A stretch of DNA of 64,000 nt from CAZDDB01 sp963843285 (GTDB lineage: Bacteria > Acidobacteriota > HRBIN11 > JAKEFK01). Positions 51,984 to 60,046 of this stretch are shown piece by piece. Within the stretch, counting starts at the first letter, position 1. The number at the start of each line of letters is the position of its first letter. The notes beneath the pieces were generated by a model that had not been told where the DNA came from, ran no database searches, and was given only the letters and a program-made list of their open reading frames with translations. A program made the translations under genes and the position numbers. The stretch spans positions 186,001 to 250,000 of the forward strand of contig CAWJJO010000002.1 in the NCBI GenBank assembly GCA_963843285.1, given 5' to 3'.

Positions 51984-52130
51984 CGTCCAGACAAGCTAAA
52001 ACCGCGGCGTCACTGGTGCTTAGAAGCCCGTAGGCGAGCATGGTTCCGCTGATTTTGCTTTGTACACTGGTGGAGTTTAACTACCCCGTTTAGAAGAATT
52101 GTTTTGTTGGCGATCAGCGGGTCTTGGACG
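51984..52130 (+). ncRNA. Candidate IS110 bridge RNA
   Basis: Between the hairpin at 51903 and the transposase start, two nested long-range stems can form. The outer one is CGTCCAGAC (51984-51992) with GTCTTGGACG (52121-52130, one bulge). The inner one is CCGCTGAT (52046-52053) with ATCAGCGG (52113-52120), directly abutting it. A small hairpin GCCCGTAGGC lies near 52026-52035. IS110-group elements are known to encode a target- and donor-specifying bridge RNA in this position. The assignment here is structural inference. Confidence 0.5.
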
Positions 52131-52160
52131 AGCCCAATCGCATCACTTTTAGGAGCAAAG

Positions 52161-53519
52161 ATGAAAAAGAACTCGTCCAAAAAGATTAAACCTACACCAC
52201 CGCTGACTACGGTCAACCCGGATGCCGCCGGAGTCGACATAGGTTCTATCGAAATTTATGTTTGCGTACCAGCAGACCGTGATCCGCAATTCGTCAGACA
52301 TTTCCCTACCTTCACTTCTGACCTTCGCCAAATCGCAGATTGGTTAAAAGTCTGTAAGATTAAAACCATTGCAATGGAATCCACCGGAATTTACTGGATT
52401 CCATTATACGAAATTCTTGTTGAATCTGGCTTTGAAGTTCATCTTGTGAATCCAAGAGACCTGAAACGTCCAAAGAAAACCGACGTTTCTGATTGTCAGT
52501 GGCTACAGCAAATGCACAGTTATGGTTTATTAAAATCCTCCTTCCGTCCAGCCGATCAGGTTTGTGTCCTCCGTAGTTTCATTCGTCATCGATCCACTAT
52601 AATCCGCTACCGAAGCTCTCACATCCTCCACATGCAGAAGGCACTTCATCAAATGAATTTGCAACTTGATAATGTAATCAGTGACATTACAGGAATAACA
52701 GGGATGCAGATCATTCGATCGATCGTAGCAGGCAATCGTGACGCCTCTTCTTTAGCCAAGTTCCGAGATCACCGCTGCCGAAGCACCGAAAAAGAAATCC
52801 AAAAATCACTCGAAGGAAATTATCGTTCGGAACACGTGTTCACATTAAAACAGTCATTGCAATTTTATGACTTTTACACGCAACAACTCATCGATTGCGA
52901 TGCTGAAATAGAAAGAATCTATTGTCAGATGGCTGCCAATTGCCCCGGAAGTTACAAGTTGCCTCACAATTTTAAAAAAGCAAACAAAGATAAAAATACC
53001 CCGAGTTACGATCTACAAAGCCATCTTTTCCGGTCTTATGGCATTGATCTTACTCAGATTGACGGAATCAGTTCTCTGACAGCTCAAACAATCTTCAGTG
53101 AACTTGGGGATGATTTGTCCCGTTTTCCAACCGTCAAACAATTTACTCGCTGGCTTTCACTTTCTCCCAACAACCGGATCAGTGGCAACAAAATTCTTGA
53201 TCGCAAAACACTTCCTGGTCGCAATCGCACTGCCCAAGCTCTACTCATTGCAGCCAATAGCCTGCATCACTCAAAGTCTCCACTGGGCGATTATTATCGA
53301 AAAATGCGCACCCTACATGGTCCTATTAAAACAAACGTAATTTGCGCACATAAGCTCGCTCGACTTATCTATTTCTTAATCACACGAAAATCCCAATTCG
53401 ACCCTACATTGATAGCCACTCAGCAGCAAAAAGATAAGGAGCGCTCAGTCAAAAGCTTAATCAAAAAAGCCAGACGTTATGGCTTTCTACTCGTGCCTCT
53501 CCCGACGGCAGTTACTTAG
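52161..53519 (+). CDS. IS110 family transposase (DEDD recombinase)
   Basis: A 452-residue transposase. The ATG at 52161, preceded by AGGAGCAAAG, is preferred over an upstream one at 52104 that lies inside the structured region. The N-terminal DEDD RuvC-like domain has GVDIGS, AMESTGIYWI and the two Asp residues of KKTDVSDCQW. The C-terminal domain has the helix-hairpin-helix IDGISSLTAQTIFSELGDD and the serine-bearing WLSLSPNNRISGNKI. The frame is intact, so the element may be active. Confidence 0.93.
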   Translation: MKKNSSKKIKPTPPLTTVNPDAAGVDIGSIEIYVCVPADRDPQFVRHFPTFTSDLRQIADWLKVCKIKTIAMESTGIYWIPLYEILVESGFEVHLVNPRDLKRPKKTDVSDCQWLQQMHSYGLLKSSFRPADQVCVLRSFIRHRSTIIRYRSSHILHMQKALHQMNLQLDNVISDITGITGMQIIRSIVAGNRDASSLAKFRDHRCRSTEKEIQKSLEGNYRSEHVFTLKQSLQFYDFYTQQLIDCDAEIERIYCQMAANCPGSYKLPHNFKKANKDKNTPSYDLQSHLFRSYGIDLTQIDGISSLTAQTIFSELGDDLSRFPTVKQFTRWLSLSPNNRISGNKILDRKTLPGRNRTAQALLIAANSLHHSKSPLGDYYRKMRTLHGPIKTNVICAHKLARLIYFLITRKSQFDPTLIATQQQKDKERSVKSLIKKARRYGFLLVPLPTAVT

Positions 53520-53530
53520 AAGACGCATGT

Positions 53531-53606
53531 GACCCATAATGCAGGCTGGAAGCCCGCGCTCCATAAGTCTGCGACCCCTAATGCAGGCGAGGACGCCTGC
53601 GCACCC
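53531..53606. repeat. Two REP-like units right of the IS110 element
   Basis: On the complementary strand two tandem units read GCAGGCGTCCTCGCCTGC + ATTAGGGGTCGCAG and GGAGCGCGGGCTTCCAGCCT + GCATTATGGGTC. They match the unit at 51410-51470 in inverted orientation. The first unit supplies the last codons and the stop of the metal-dependent hydrolase gene. Confidence 0.7.
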
Positions 53607-54120
53607 ACGCAAGCAGTGCCGGCGGACCAAGCACTGCGATTTCCAGAAACATCGCTTTGAGGTTGTGCAGACTGAACAGATCATGAAAGTTGCCGCGATG
53701 GATGCTGGGAAACAAAAGCACCGGCGACATGAAATGATGATTGGAGAAAGGCCAGAGCAGCGGAATTCCAAATGGCGGGCTACCGTCATCGGTGAAATAA
53801 TCGATCAGTAAATGCGATCCATAAGCCGCTCCGAGTACCAGAGACTCGCGCAATGATTGCGGATGCCGCAACGCTTTCAATACCAGAAAACACAAAGCGG
53901 CGACCAGAACCGCGAACGGGATCGAATGGCTGAAGTAGTGATGATTCAGGAACGTTTGGTCTGTGAAGTGTGCTACCAGAAAATCAGTGTCCGCCAGATT
54001 TCCAAAGATGAAAGCAAGCCCCAGTGTAATCCGATTTCGATTACCGTCACTCACTGATTGAGGCTTTAGAAGAACAATGGTTGCGTATGCCCCAAGCGCA
54101 TGACCGATCGGCGATGCCAT
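53578..54120 (-). CDS. Membrane metal-dependent hydrolase (YdjM/DUF457-like)
   Basis: A 180-residue membrane protein of the YdjM-like group. Motifs are a start with SPIGHALGAYATIVLL, GNLADTDFLVAHF and NHHYFSHSIPFAVLVAAL, and later YGSHLLIDYFTDDGSPPFGI plus LLWPFSNHHF. These His and Asp residues are the presumed metal site. Four to five helices are likely. The last seven codons and stop fall in a REP-like repeat, so the original C-terminus may have been different. It lies 4 bp from the ECF ATPase gene and may be its operon mate. Confidence 0.85.
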   Translation of the reverse strand: MASPIGHALGAYATIVLLKPQSVSDGNRNRITLGLAFIFGNLADTDFLVAHFTDQTFLNHHYFSHSIPFAVLVAALCFLVLKALRHPQSLRESLVLGAAYGSHLLIDYFTDDGSPPFGIPLLWPFSNHHFMSPVLLFPSIHRGNFHDLFSLHNLKAMFLEIAVLGPPALLAWVRRRPRLH

Positions 54121-54124
54121 TGGA

Positions 54125-55774
54125 TTATTTCTTGAGAAAGGTTTTGAATTCGTCTACGGAAAGGGCGTTGCCGTTCATCTGTTTGGATAACTCAAGAAGA
54201 GGCGGAAGTTTCAACGGAAACCGATCGCCGAAGAAGACTTCGCGCGGATGACCTTCCGCAACTTTTTCTCCCTGATGCAGAACGACTGCATACGTGCAAT
54301 ATTCGGCTACGAGTTTCAAGGCATGGGTAACAATCACGATTGTGGTTCCCTCGCGATGAAATTTCTGCAGCAATTCCATCAAATATTTTTGCTGACGGTA
54401 ATCCAGGCCTGTGGTCGGCTCATCCAGGATCAGAATATCCGGGCTGACGCTCAACACGGATGCAACCGCCACCCGCTGCCGCTCACCCTTGGAAAGCTGA
54501 AATGGATCGCGTTCGAGTTGTTGAAGCAAATCCATCGTTTCAATCGCGCGTTCCACATCTTTTTTTCTTCGCTCTTCCGGGAGGCCAAACTGGCGTGGTC
54601 CGAATTCGACTTCTTCCCGCACCGTTGCATTGAAGATTTGATGGTCCGGGTTTTGAAATACAAGCCCGGCCGAGCGGGCCAATTCCTTGCGATCCCATTC
54701 CTTCACGTCCTTGCCTAGGATCCGGATGGTGCCTTGCTGTGGATGCTGCAATCCATTCAGATGCTTGAGCAGTGTGGATTTTCCACTTCCATTGTGACCG
54801 ATGATTCCGGCAAACTCACTCTCTCTGATTTCAAACGAGAGATTCTTGAGCGCCGGCCGGCTTTCACCGGGATAGCGAAATGACAGGCTTCCGACTTCCA
54901 CAACCGGATGCGACTGTGTGCGAGTCTCGATTGGAGTTTTCTCCAGTGTTTGATTCTGCAGCATGGCGGCAAGTGGCGAAGGGGAAACCAGAACAGGTGT
55001 TCTTCCGATTTCGGCTTGCAAGCGCACCAGGTCGAGGGGCCGAAGCGCGTTTTGTTCCAGCACGTCGCTGCGAATCAGGATTTCCGCGGCCGATCCTTCC
55101 GACTGAATGATTCCTTCTCGGAACAGGAAAATCCGATTCGCCGTCTCAAACTGCTCTGTTTCTTGATCGATTACCAGCACAGTTTCTACCCAATCTTTTA
55201 ACTGCGGAAGTGTCTGCAATACAAACTCACGGCTATCGGCATCCAGATCAGTCGTCGGCTCGTCCAGGACCAGAACCTGCGGTCGATATGCCATGACGGA
55301 AGCGATCGCCACCTTTTGTTTTTCCCCGCCGGACAGGGAAGACGGCTCCCGGTTCTTCAAGTGGGTCAGGTTAAATTTTTCCAGCAGCTCGGCGATCCGC
55401 TTTTGCATTTCGGCGTGCGGAACGCCAAAGTTTTCCAGGCCGAACGCCAGATCCAAAAGTACGTTCGTGGAGAAGAGCTGTTGCTCAAAGTCCTGGAACA
55501 CCATTCCCACTTTTTGCGAAATCTCCGTAATCTGTTGCTTTTCGAGCCATTCTCCCGCAACACGGCGTTTTCCGAAGAATGACCCTTTGTAAAAAAGTGG
55601 AATGATATTGTTGAGGGTCCTGCAAAATGTCGATTTCCCTTCGCCCGATGGGCCGGCAATCACCGCAAATTCGCCCTTTGCGATCTCGATGTTCAGACCG
55701 CGCAGTACCTGCGGAGAGTCTGCTTCGTACGAATACTGTAGATCAGCACAGAAGACGGCTGCCGAATCGTTCAT
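54125..55774 (-). CDS. ECF-type ABC transporter, two fused ATPase domains
   Basis: A 549-residue fusion of two cobalt/ECF-type ATPases (EcfA1-EcfA2-like). Half one has Walker A GPSGEGKST near 40, signature SLSGGEKQK and Walker B VLVLDEPTTDLD. Half two has Walker A GHNGSGKST near 315, signature QLSKGERQRVAVASV and Walker B ILILDEPTTGLDYRQ. Both sites look competent. It energises vitamin or metal uptake with an S and a T subunit. The S-like gene is immediately upstream, but no EcfT gene is visible. Confidence 0.92.
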   Translation of the reverse strand: MNDSAAVFCADLQYSYEADSPQVLRGLNIEIAKGEFAVIAGPSGEGKSTFCRTLNNIIPLFYKGSFFGKRRVAGEWLEKQQITEISQKVGMVFQDFEQQLFSTNVLLDLAFGLENFGVPHAEMQKRIAELLEKFNLTHLKNREPSSLSGGEKQKVAIASVMAYRPQVLVLDEPTTDLDADSREFVLQTLPQLKDWVETVLVIDQETEQFETANRIFLFREGIIQSEGSAAEILIRSDVLEQNALRPLDLVRLQAEIGRTPVLVSPSPLAAMLQNQTLEKTPIETRTQSHPVVEVGSLSFRYPGESRPALKNLSFEIRESEFAGIIGHNGSGKSTLLKHLNGLQHPQQGTIRILGKDVKEWDRKELARSAGLVFQNPDHQIFNATVREEVEFGPRQFGLPEERRKKDVERAIETMDLLQQLERDPFQLSKGERQRVAVASVLSVSPDILILDEPTTGLDYRQQKYLMELLQKFHREGTTIVIVTHALKLVAEYCTYAVVLHQGEKVAEGHPREVFFGDRFPLKLPPLLELSKQMNGNALSVDEFKTFLKK

Positions 55775-56494
55775 TTAGAGAATCAGGAGCGCGATCATTG
55801 GAAGAAAAAGACTGAGAATCAGCTCGATGGGCTTCAGGGGAAGCGATTCTGTCAGGGATGGAGTGATCATGACTACATAAATCAACAGCACTAGAACGAG
55901 CAAGATCGGCGGACCTAATTTGAGCCTCAATCCGGATATTTCCGAAGGATCCATTACCTGAGTGTAGTGAAGTTTCAAACGCAGGATTCGTTTTTCCAAT
56001 AAAGGCACAAGCACCGGCACAAGGATGATCGATACGAGGCAGTTGTTCAGGAAAATCGTAAGGACCAGAAATGGGAAGGGAACGATTCCCACATAGTCAA
56101 CGCCCAAAGCGATCACTGTTGCGCAAAGCGCCGAGGCAAGAATGACTCCAAATAAAATCGCGATCCAACGCGGCATCGAGTTTTCGTAGATTCTCAGAAC
56201 GCGATAGGGGACAAAACCGTACACGAGGTTCCCGAGAAATCCCCAGATCGTCCCAGGGCTGATCGTGCCAAAGAAGTCCCCGATGGTGTTTCCAAAGGCG
56301 GCGCCCCACGCAGCTGCAGGTCCAAAGAAAATACTGAACACAATTGGAAGCGCAGCGGCCGGACGGATTTCCGTGATGCCCGGCACGATCACCGCGATCT
56401 TGAATGGGATCAGGACGGCAACGAAAAGGGCTGCGCACATCGAGATGAGCACAATCATGCGCGTGTGGCGCCAGCAGGCCAGCAGTTCTTTCAT
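55775..56494 (-). CDS. Putative ECF transporter S component (QueT/YkoE-like)
   Basis: A 239-residue membrane protein abutting the ATPase gene without spacing. After a short N-terminus come VLISMCAALFVAVLIPFKIA, then EIRPAAALPIVFSIFFGPAA and WGAAFGNTIGDFFG, the substrate-binding-subunit pattern of small-molecule ECF transporters. Six helices form the S core. The C-terminal 70 residues add two more helices after a charged segment, longer than usual. The ligand is unknown. The start at 56494 is preferred to an upstream ATG by four codons. Confidence 0.78.
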   Translation of the reverse strand: MKELLACWRHTRMIVLISMCAALFVAVLIPFKIAVIVPGITEIRPAAALPIVFSIFFGPAAAWGAAFGNTIGDFFGTISPGTIWGFLGNLVYGFVPYRVLRIYENSMPRWIAILFGVILASALCATVIALGVDYVGIVPFPFLVLTIFLNNCLVSIILVPVLVPLLEKRILRLKLHYTQVMDPSEISGLRLKLGPPILLVLVLLIYVVMITPSLTESLPLKPIELILSLFLPMIALLIL

Positions 56495-56517
56495 ATCAAA
56501 AATCAAAGAAACATCAG

Positions 56518-56594
56518 TTTTGGAGACTGCGGGTGTCCCTGCCCGCCGTGACGTGATTCATCACTTGTTGCGGGCGCGGAGGCCCGCGACTCCA
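56518..56594. repeat. Family-A palindromic repeat, copy 4
   Basis: It starts TTTTGGAGACTGCGGGTGTC, then CCTGCCCGCCGTGACG, TTGTTGCGGGCGCGGAGGCCCG, and ends GACTCC. It is nested inside arms of the ATCAAATATCAAA family (56500-56517 and 56607-56637), as if inserted into that repeat. Confidence 0.8.
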
Positions 56595-56637
56595 CAACAA
56601 GAGAATTTATGTTTGTTTGGTTTTTGATATTTGATTT

Positions 56638-57978
56638 CTACATTCCTAACAAAGCCGGATCGCCATTTGCCAGCGTCCGGACAAGTTCTTCATAGAAATA
56701 ATTCGTGGAAGAGTGAATGTGTTCGGGAACACGTTCCGTATACGTCTTCCGGCTACGTTCGATATCGTCTTTCAATCGTTCATAAAGATCTTTGTTTTCC
56801 CGGCCTGCGGATACTTGCGCTTCGTTGTAGAGCTTGATTTCGCTGACCAGCAAACGCGCAAACCGTTTCGCGTCCTCATGGAACCGCTGATCTTCCTCGG
56901 AGATCTCCTTCATGGGCAACGGAAGAATCAGGGTAGGTTCGGAGCCCTCAATCGGCGCCGGTTCCGCGATCTCTTCCTCTTCGACTTGCGCTTGCTCACC
57001 GGTCAATTCTCGGACTTCTTCTTCTTGAGACTCCGCCACTTCCTGTACAGCAACAGGCTCCGGCGCCGCCGCAGGGATATCCATCTTGGCTGTTACAGGA
57101 GCCGCGGGAGAAACGGCCGGGGCTGCCTTCGAGCGTGTGGGCAATAGATCAATCGCTGTGCCCGCCGCACGCGACGCAAGGATCAGCAAATGGGGAATAT
57201 CCGGGTGCTCGGATAATTCACTATCGAGATCGACATACAGGATCCCTGCAATTTTCCCCCTTACTTTTACCGGAACCGCAAAAGTATTCTTCGGTGTGTG
57301 ATCTCCAATCGCTTCAAAAAGCTCGTGATTGGCCGGATGACTGTCTGCCTTTCCGAAAACCGCTTTTCCGGCGGAGACAACATCCCGCAGGATCAGATCT
57401 TTGGAAAGATCGATCTTAATTTGCCGGATCCGGCCGGCGTCCCATTCGCTTCCCAGACCCAGAGCAGCCCAGCCGGACGCTTGATCGCCTTTGATGACAA
57501 ACAGAATCGCGCGATCTGCCCAGCTGGCAATATGCTGCAACAACACTTGCAGGATTTCCGCTTGCGTTCCCGCTTGCTCCAGTTTTTCCGCCAGATCTAC
57601 CAGCGATGCAATATCCTCATTTTCTTTCTTGGGTGGAACCGGAACATTGGATACTACATCGGAAATCAACATTTCTACTTGCTGTTGAAACGGTGTGATG
57701 TCTGAGTGATACCAGGACGAAACGTAATTCTCCAGGACGCTTGCGACTTCTTTGGTCATCTTCTCATGAATGCCATCCAGCTTGTTGTCGAAAGCCTCTT
57801 GAATCCGGATCAATTCCCGTTGCAGCAGGTCCCGGAGCGACTGATTCATTTCGGCGATAGAAGGATGAAACGCGTTTTTCAGACCCTCGGATTGATCTTT
57901 GATTTCTTGAAGTTTCTGAATCAAAAGGTTCTTATAATCCTCAGAGATCCGATCCTTTAGATACTCTGGAAAACTCAT
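56638..57978 (-). CDS. GAF-domain protein with long N-terminal helix and acidic linker
   Basis: A 446-residue cytoplasmic protein. The start at 57978 has AAAGGAGG before it. Residues 1-115 are helical or coiled coil (YKNLLIQKLQEIKDQSEGLK). A GAF-like sensor lies at about 125-290 (LLQHIASWADRAILFVIKGD, NTFAVPVKVRGKIAGILYVD). An Ala/Pro/Glu-rich linker spans about 290-350, and a conserved helical tail follows (RFARLLVSEIKLYNEAQVSA, KDLYERLKDDIERSRKTYTE). No output domain is recognised. It may be a scaffold sensing small molecules. Confidence 0.83.
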   Translation of the reverse strand: MSFPEYLKDRISEDYKNLLIQKLQEIKDQSEGLKNAFHPSIAEMNQSLRDLLQRELIRIQEAFDNKLDGIHEKMTKEVASVLENYVSSWYHSDITPFQQQVEMLISDVVSNVPVPPKKENEDIASLVDLAEKLEQAGTQAEILQVLLQHIASWADRAILFVIKGDQASGWAALGLGSEWDAGRIRQIKIDLSKDLILRDVVSAGKAVFGKADSHPANHELFEAIGDHTPKNTFAVPVKVRGKIAGILYVDLDSELSEHPDIPHLLILASRAAGTAIDLLPTRSKAAPAVSPAAPVTAKMDIPAAAPEPVAVQEVAESQEEEVRELTGEQAQVEEEEIAEPAPIEGSEPTLILPLPMKEISEEDQRFHEDAKRFARLLVSEIKLYNEAQVSAGRENKDLYERLKDDIERSRKTYTERVPEHIHSSTNYFYEELVRTLANGDPALLGM

Positions 57979-58110
57979 CAAAATCCTCCTTTCCAGACAC
58001 CCGGACCATCCGGGTTTTCCCTCGTAATCTGGAAGACACTCATTATCCCGAATCGATTTTTCTTTGTCAATCAAAAACGCTGTCAAGTGTCCGTAAATCA
58101 GTGATTTGGC

Positions 58111-58140
58111 TTGACACTTGATTGGCTGAATGACTATACT
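58111..58140 (+). promoter_or_regulatory. Strong sigma-70-like promoter of ssrA
   Basis: TTGACA (58111-58116) and TATACT (58135-58140) are spaced 18 bp and followed by a T-rich stretch. The -35 box overlaps one arm of an inverted repeat, TCAAGTGTC (58083-58091) with GACACTTGA (58113-58121), a possible control site. Confidence 0.65.
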
Positions 58141-58201
58141 TTTTTTGGGTGCAAGACAAAGCTTCTGGCGTTGGAAGCGCAGTTTTCGTTCCAAAATCTT
58201 G

Positions 58202-58548
58202 GGGGGCGAAACGGGCTCGACGAATGTTGTGAAGCAATTGACTGCGTACCGAGTGTGTCATGGACTCGTAAAACAGGTGACAAAAACACAACTGCAAATA
58301 ACACATTTGCACTGGCTGCTTAACTAAGTAGCCCGCTGTCTCCGCTCTCTCCTGCGGAGTGGAAGATGGCGCAACTTAGCGGGATCGTGGAACGGCTCCG
58401 TTTCCGGTCGTTCTGCTAAATTCAGGAAACTGGCTTGTTGGAATGCCTGCCTGCCGGCTGAACAACGGCGAGAATGAATTGACGGGCTACGTGCGTAGAT
58501 GTCAATGTGGAAAGCTTTCGGACGCGGGTTCGACTCCCGCCGCCTCCA
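58202..58548 (+). ncRNA. ssrA: Transfer-messenger RNA
   Basis: The 5' end GGGGGCGAAACGGGCTCGAC is the canonical tmRNA start. The 3' end has the T arm GCGGGTTCGACTCCCGC and the acceptor CGCCTCCA, which pairs with GGGGGCG (one G-U). The tag frame reads GDKNTTANNTFALAA and stops with TAA at 58321-58323, ending in the proteolysis signal ALAA. CCA is not encoded (ACT follows). The roughly 347-nt length is normal for one-piece tmRNA. It rescues stalled ribosomes. The 3' 50 nt overlap the downstream amidase frame. Confidence 0.96.
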
Positions 58549-60046
58549 CTTCCTTTGTTTACTGTTCCTGCTGTGTGGAACAGGATTCGCACAGCAGGAT
58601 CAGCTTTTGATTTTTGACGGTCCCCGCAAACTTTCTTTTCCACTGGGTGTTGTGGGCGGCGTTTCCTATATTAAGATCTCCGATTTGCAGGAAGTATTTG
58701 AACTTTCGCTGAATCCGGTTTCCGGCAATCAAAATTTTTCCGTTACATCGGGCGACCACAATGTGATTCTTTCAGCGAATCGCTCCCTTGTGTCATTGGA
58801 CGGACGTCTGGTTCCGCTCAGCAAACCCGTTCAAGTAGTGCAGGGCGGCTGGTATGTTCCACTTGATTTCATTCCAAAAGTCCTGAAAATCATCAGCAGC
58901 AAACAATTTCTATGGCTGGAGAGTAGCCGCTCTTTGATTCTTGGTGAAGTTCAGCCAAATCAACTGACCCTGAATTATTCGCCGGAGGGAGACCATTCCC
59001 GGCTTGTGTTTCAGTCCCTACGCCCTGTGGGCTTTACGGTGTCCTTTGACAATAATGTGATCTCTGTTACGCCTCAGAGCGAAGATGTTCTTCCCGGATT
59101 CCAGGACACTGATTTCAATGATGGGATTATCCGAAAGCTGACCACAGAAGTTGCCGGGAAGCGCAAGATCTTCAGGATCGAAACAGACAAGGATTACGCC
59201 TCTTATAAAGTGCTCGATTTGAATAATCCTCCCCGTTTGGTGCTGGACGTATACCGGAAAACCGGGGCGCCGGGGCCTACTCCGCAAGCGGAGGAAGTCC
59301 CGGGCGAAAACCAGGCGCCTCCATCCATGCTCCCCTCGGCGGTGAAAGAGCGGAAAGTAATCGTTCTTGATCCGGGCCATGGTGGAGTGGAAACGGGAGC
59401 AGCCGGTCCTGAAGGCACCTTCGAAAAAGATGTAGTTCTGAGCATCGCCCGGAAATTGAAATCCCTCCTGGAATCGAACTCCGAATTGCGCGTGATTCTC
59501 ACTCGCGACGGGGATCAGCAGGTAACGCTCGATGACCGCACCGCGCTGGCTAACAACAACAAGGCGGATCTGTTTGTCAGCATTCATGCAAATGCAACAC
59601 TGCGCGGAATTGGAAAGGGAGCGGAAACATATTTTCTCTCGGCACAGGCTACCGATGATGACAGCAGAAATATTGCGGCGGTAGAAAATAATGCGATCGG
59701 AATCAACCAGGAACTTCCCGACGCAGAGAACGATTTGAAATTGATTCTGTGGGACATGGCGCAAACGGAATATCTCGCTGAAAGCAGCCGGCTGGCTGAG
59801 ATGATTCAAGCGGAAATGAATACAGTTCTCGGCATTCCGAATCGCGGCATCAAACAGGCGCCGTTTCGCGTGCTTATGGGCGCCACCATGCCGGCGGTGC
59901 TGATCGAAGTCGGGTTCATCAACAATCCTGTAGAAGAAAAACTGATGAAAGATTCCGAATATCAGATGAAGATTGCAACTGCCATCTATCACAGTATTCA
60001 ACAATTCCAGGTGAGTCTCACCGGCCATGCGCAAATGAAAAACTAA
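58499..60046 (+). CDS. N-acetylmuramoyl-L-alanine amidase (AmiC-like) with AMIN domain, start inside ssrA
   Basis: A 515-residue periplasmic cell-wall hydrolase. The signal peptide core LHFLCLLFLLCGTGFAQQ begins right after the tmRNA end. The only in-frame ATG codons upstream of it are at 58499 and 58505, inside ssrA. A copper-amine-oxidase-N-like domain (about 40-145) and an AMIN domain (about 155-260) follow. The catalytic Amidase_3 domain (285-510) has the Zn ligands in LDPGHGG, an early Glu in FEKDVVL, and SIHANA, with catalytic Glu in LIEVGF. It cleaves the MurNAc-L-Ala bond. Confidence 0.9.
   Translation: MSMWKAFGRGFDSRRLHFLCLLFLLCGTGFAQQDQLLIFDGPRKLSFPLGVVGGVSYIKISDLQEVFELSLNPVSGNQNFSVTSGDHNVILSANRSLVSLDGRLVPLSKPVQVVQGGWYVPLDFIPKVLKIISSKQFLWLESSRSLILGEVQPNQLTLNYSPEGDHSRLVFQSLRPVGFTVSFDNNVISVTPQSEDVLPGFQDTDFNDGIIRKLTTEVAGKRKIFRIETDKDYASYKVLDLNNPPRLVLDVYRKTGAPGPTPQAEEVPGENQAPPSMLPSAVKERKVIVLDPGHGGVETGAAGPEGTFEKDVVLSIARKLKSLLESNSELRVILTRDGDQQVTLDDRTALANNNKADLFVSIHANATLRGIGKGAETYFLSAQATDDDSRNIAAVENNAIGINQELPDAENDLKLILWDMAQTEYLAESSRLAEMIQAEMNTVLGIPNRGIKQAPFRVLMGATMPAVLIEVGFINNPVEEKLMKDSEYQMKIATAIYHSIQQFQVSLTGHAQMKN

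Larger units (their letters stand above)
51940..53530 (+). mobile_element. IS110-family insertion sequence (approximate limits)
   Basis: It consists of a long non-coding left end, an upstream structured region and one transposase gene. IS110 elements have no terminal inverted repeats, so limits were set only by the neighbouring gene end, the hairpin at 51903-51938 and the REP-like repeat that begins at 53531. The true ends could be tens of bases away on the left. The composition, richer in A/T than the neighbours, supports recent arrival. Confidence 0.7.

Noticed and set aside
52104..52160. Earlier ATG for the IS110 transposase
   Set aside because: It lies inside the predicted 3' stems of the structured RNA and lacks a ribosome site. 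The ATG at 52161 has one and starts at the usual basic N-terminus.
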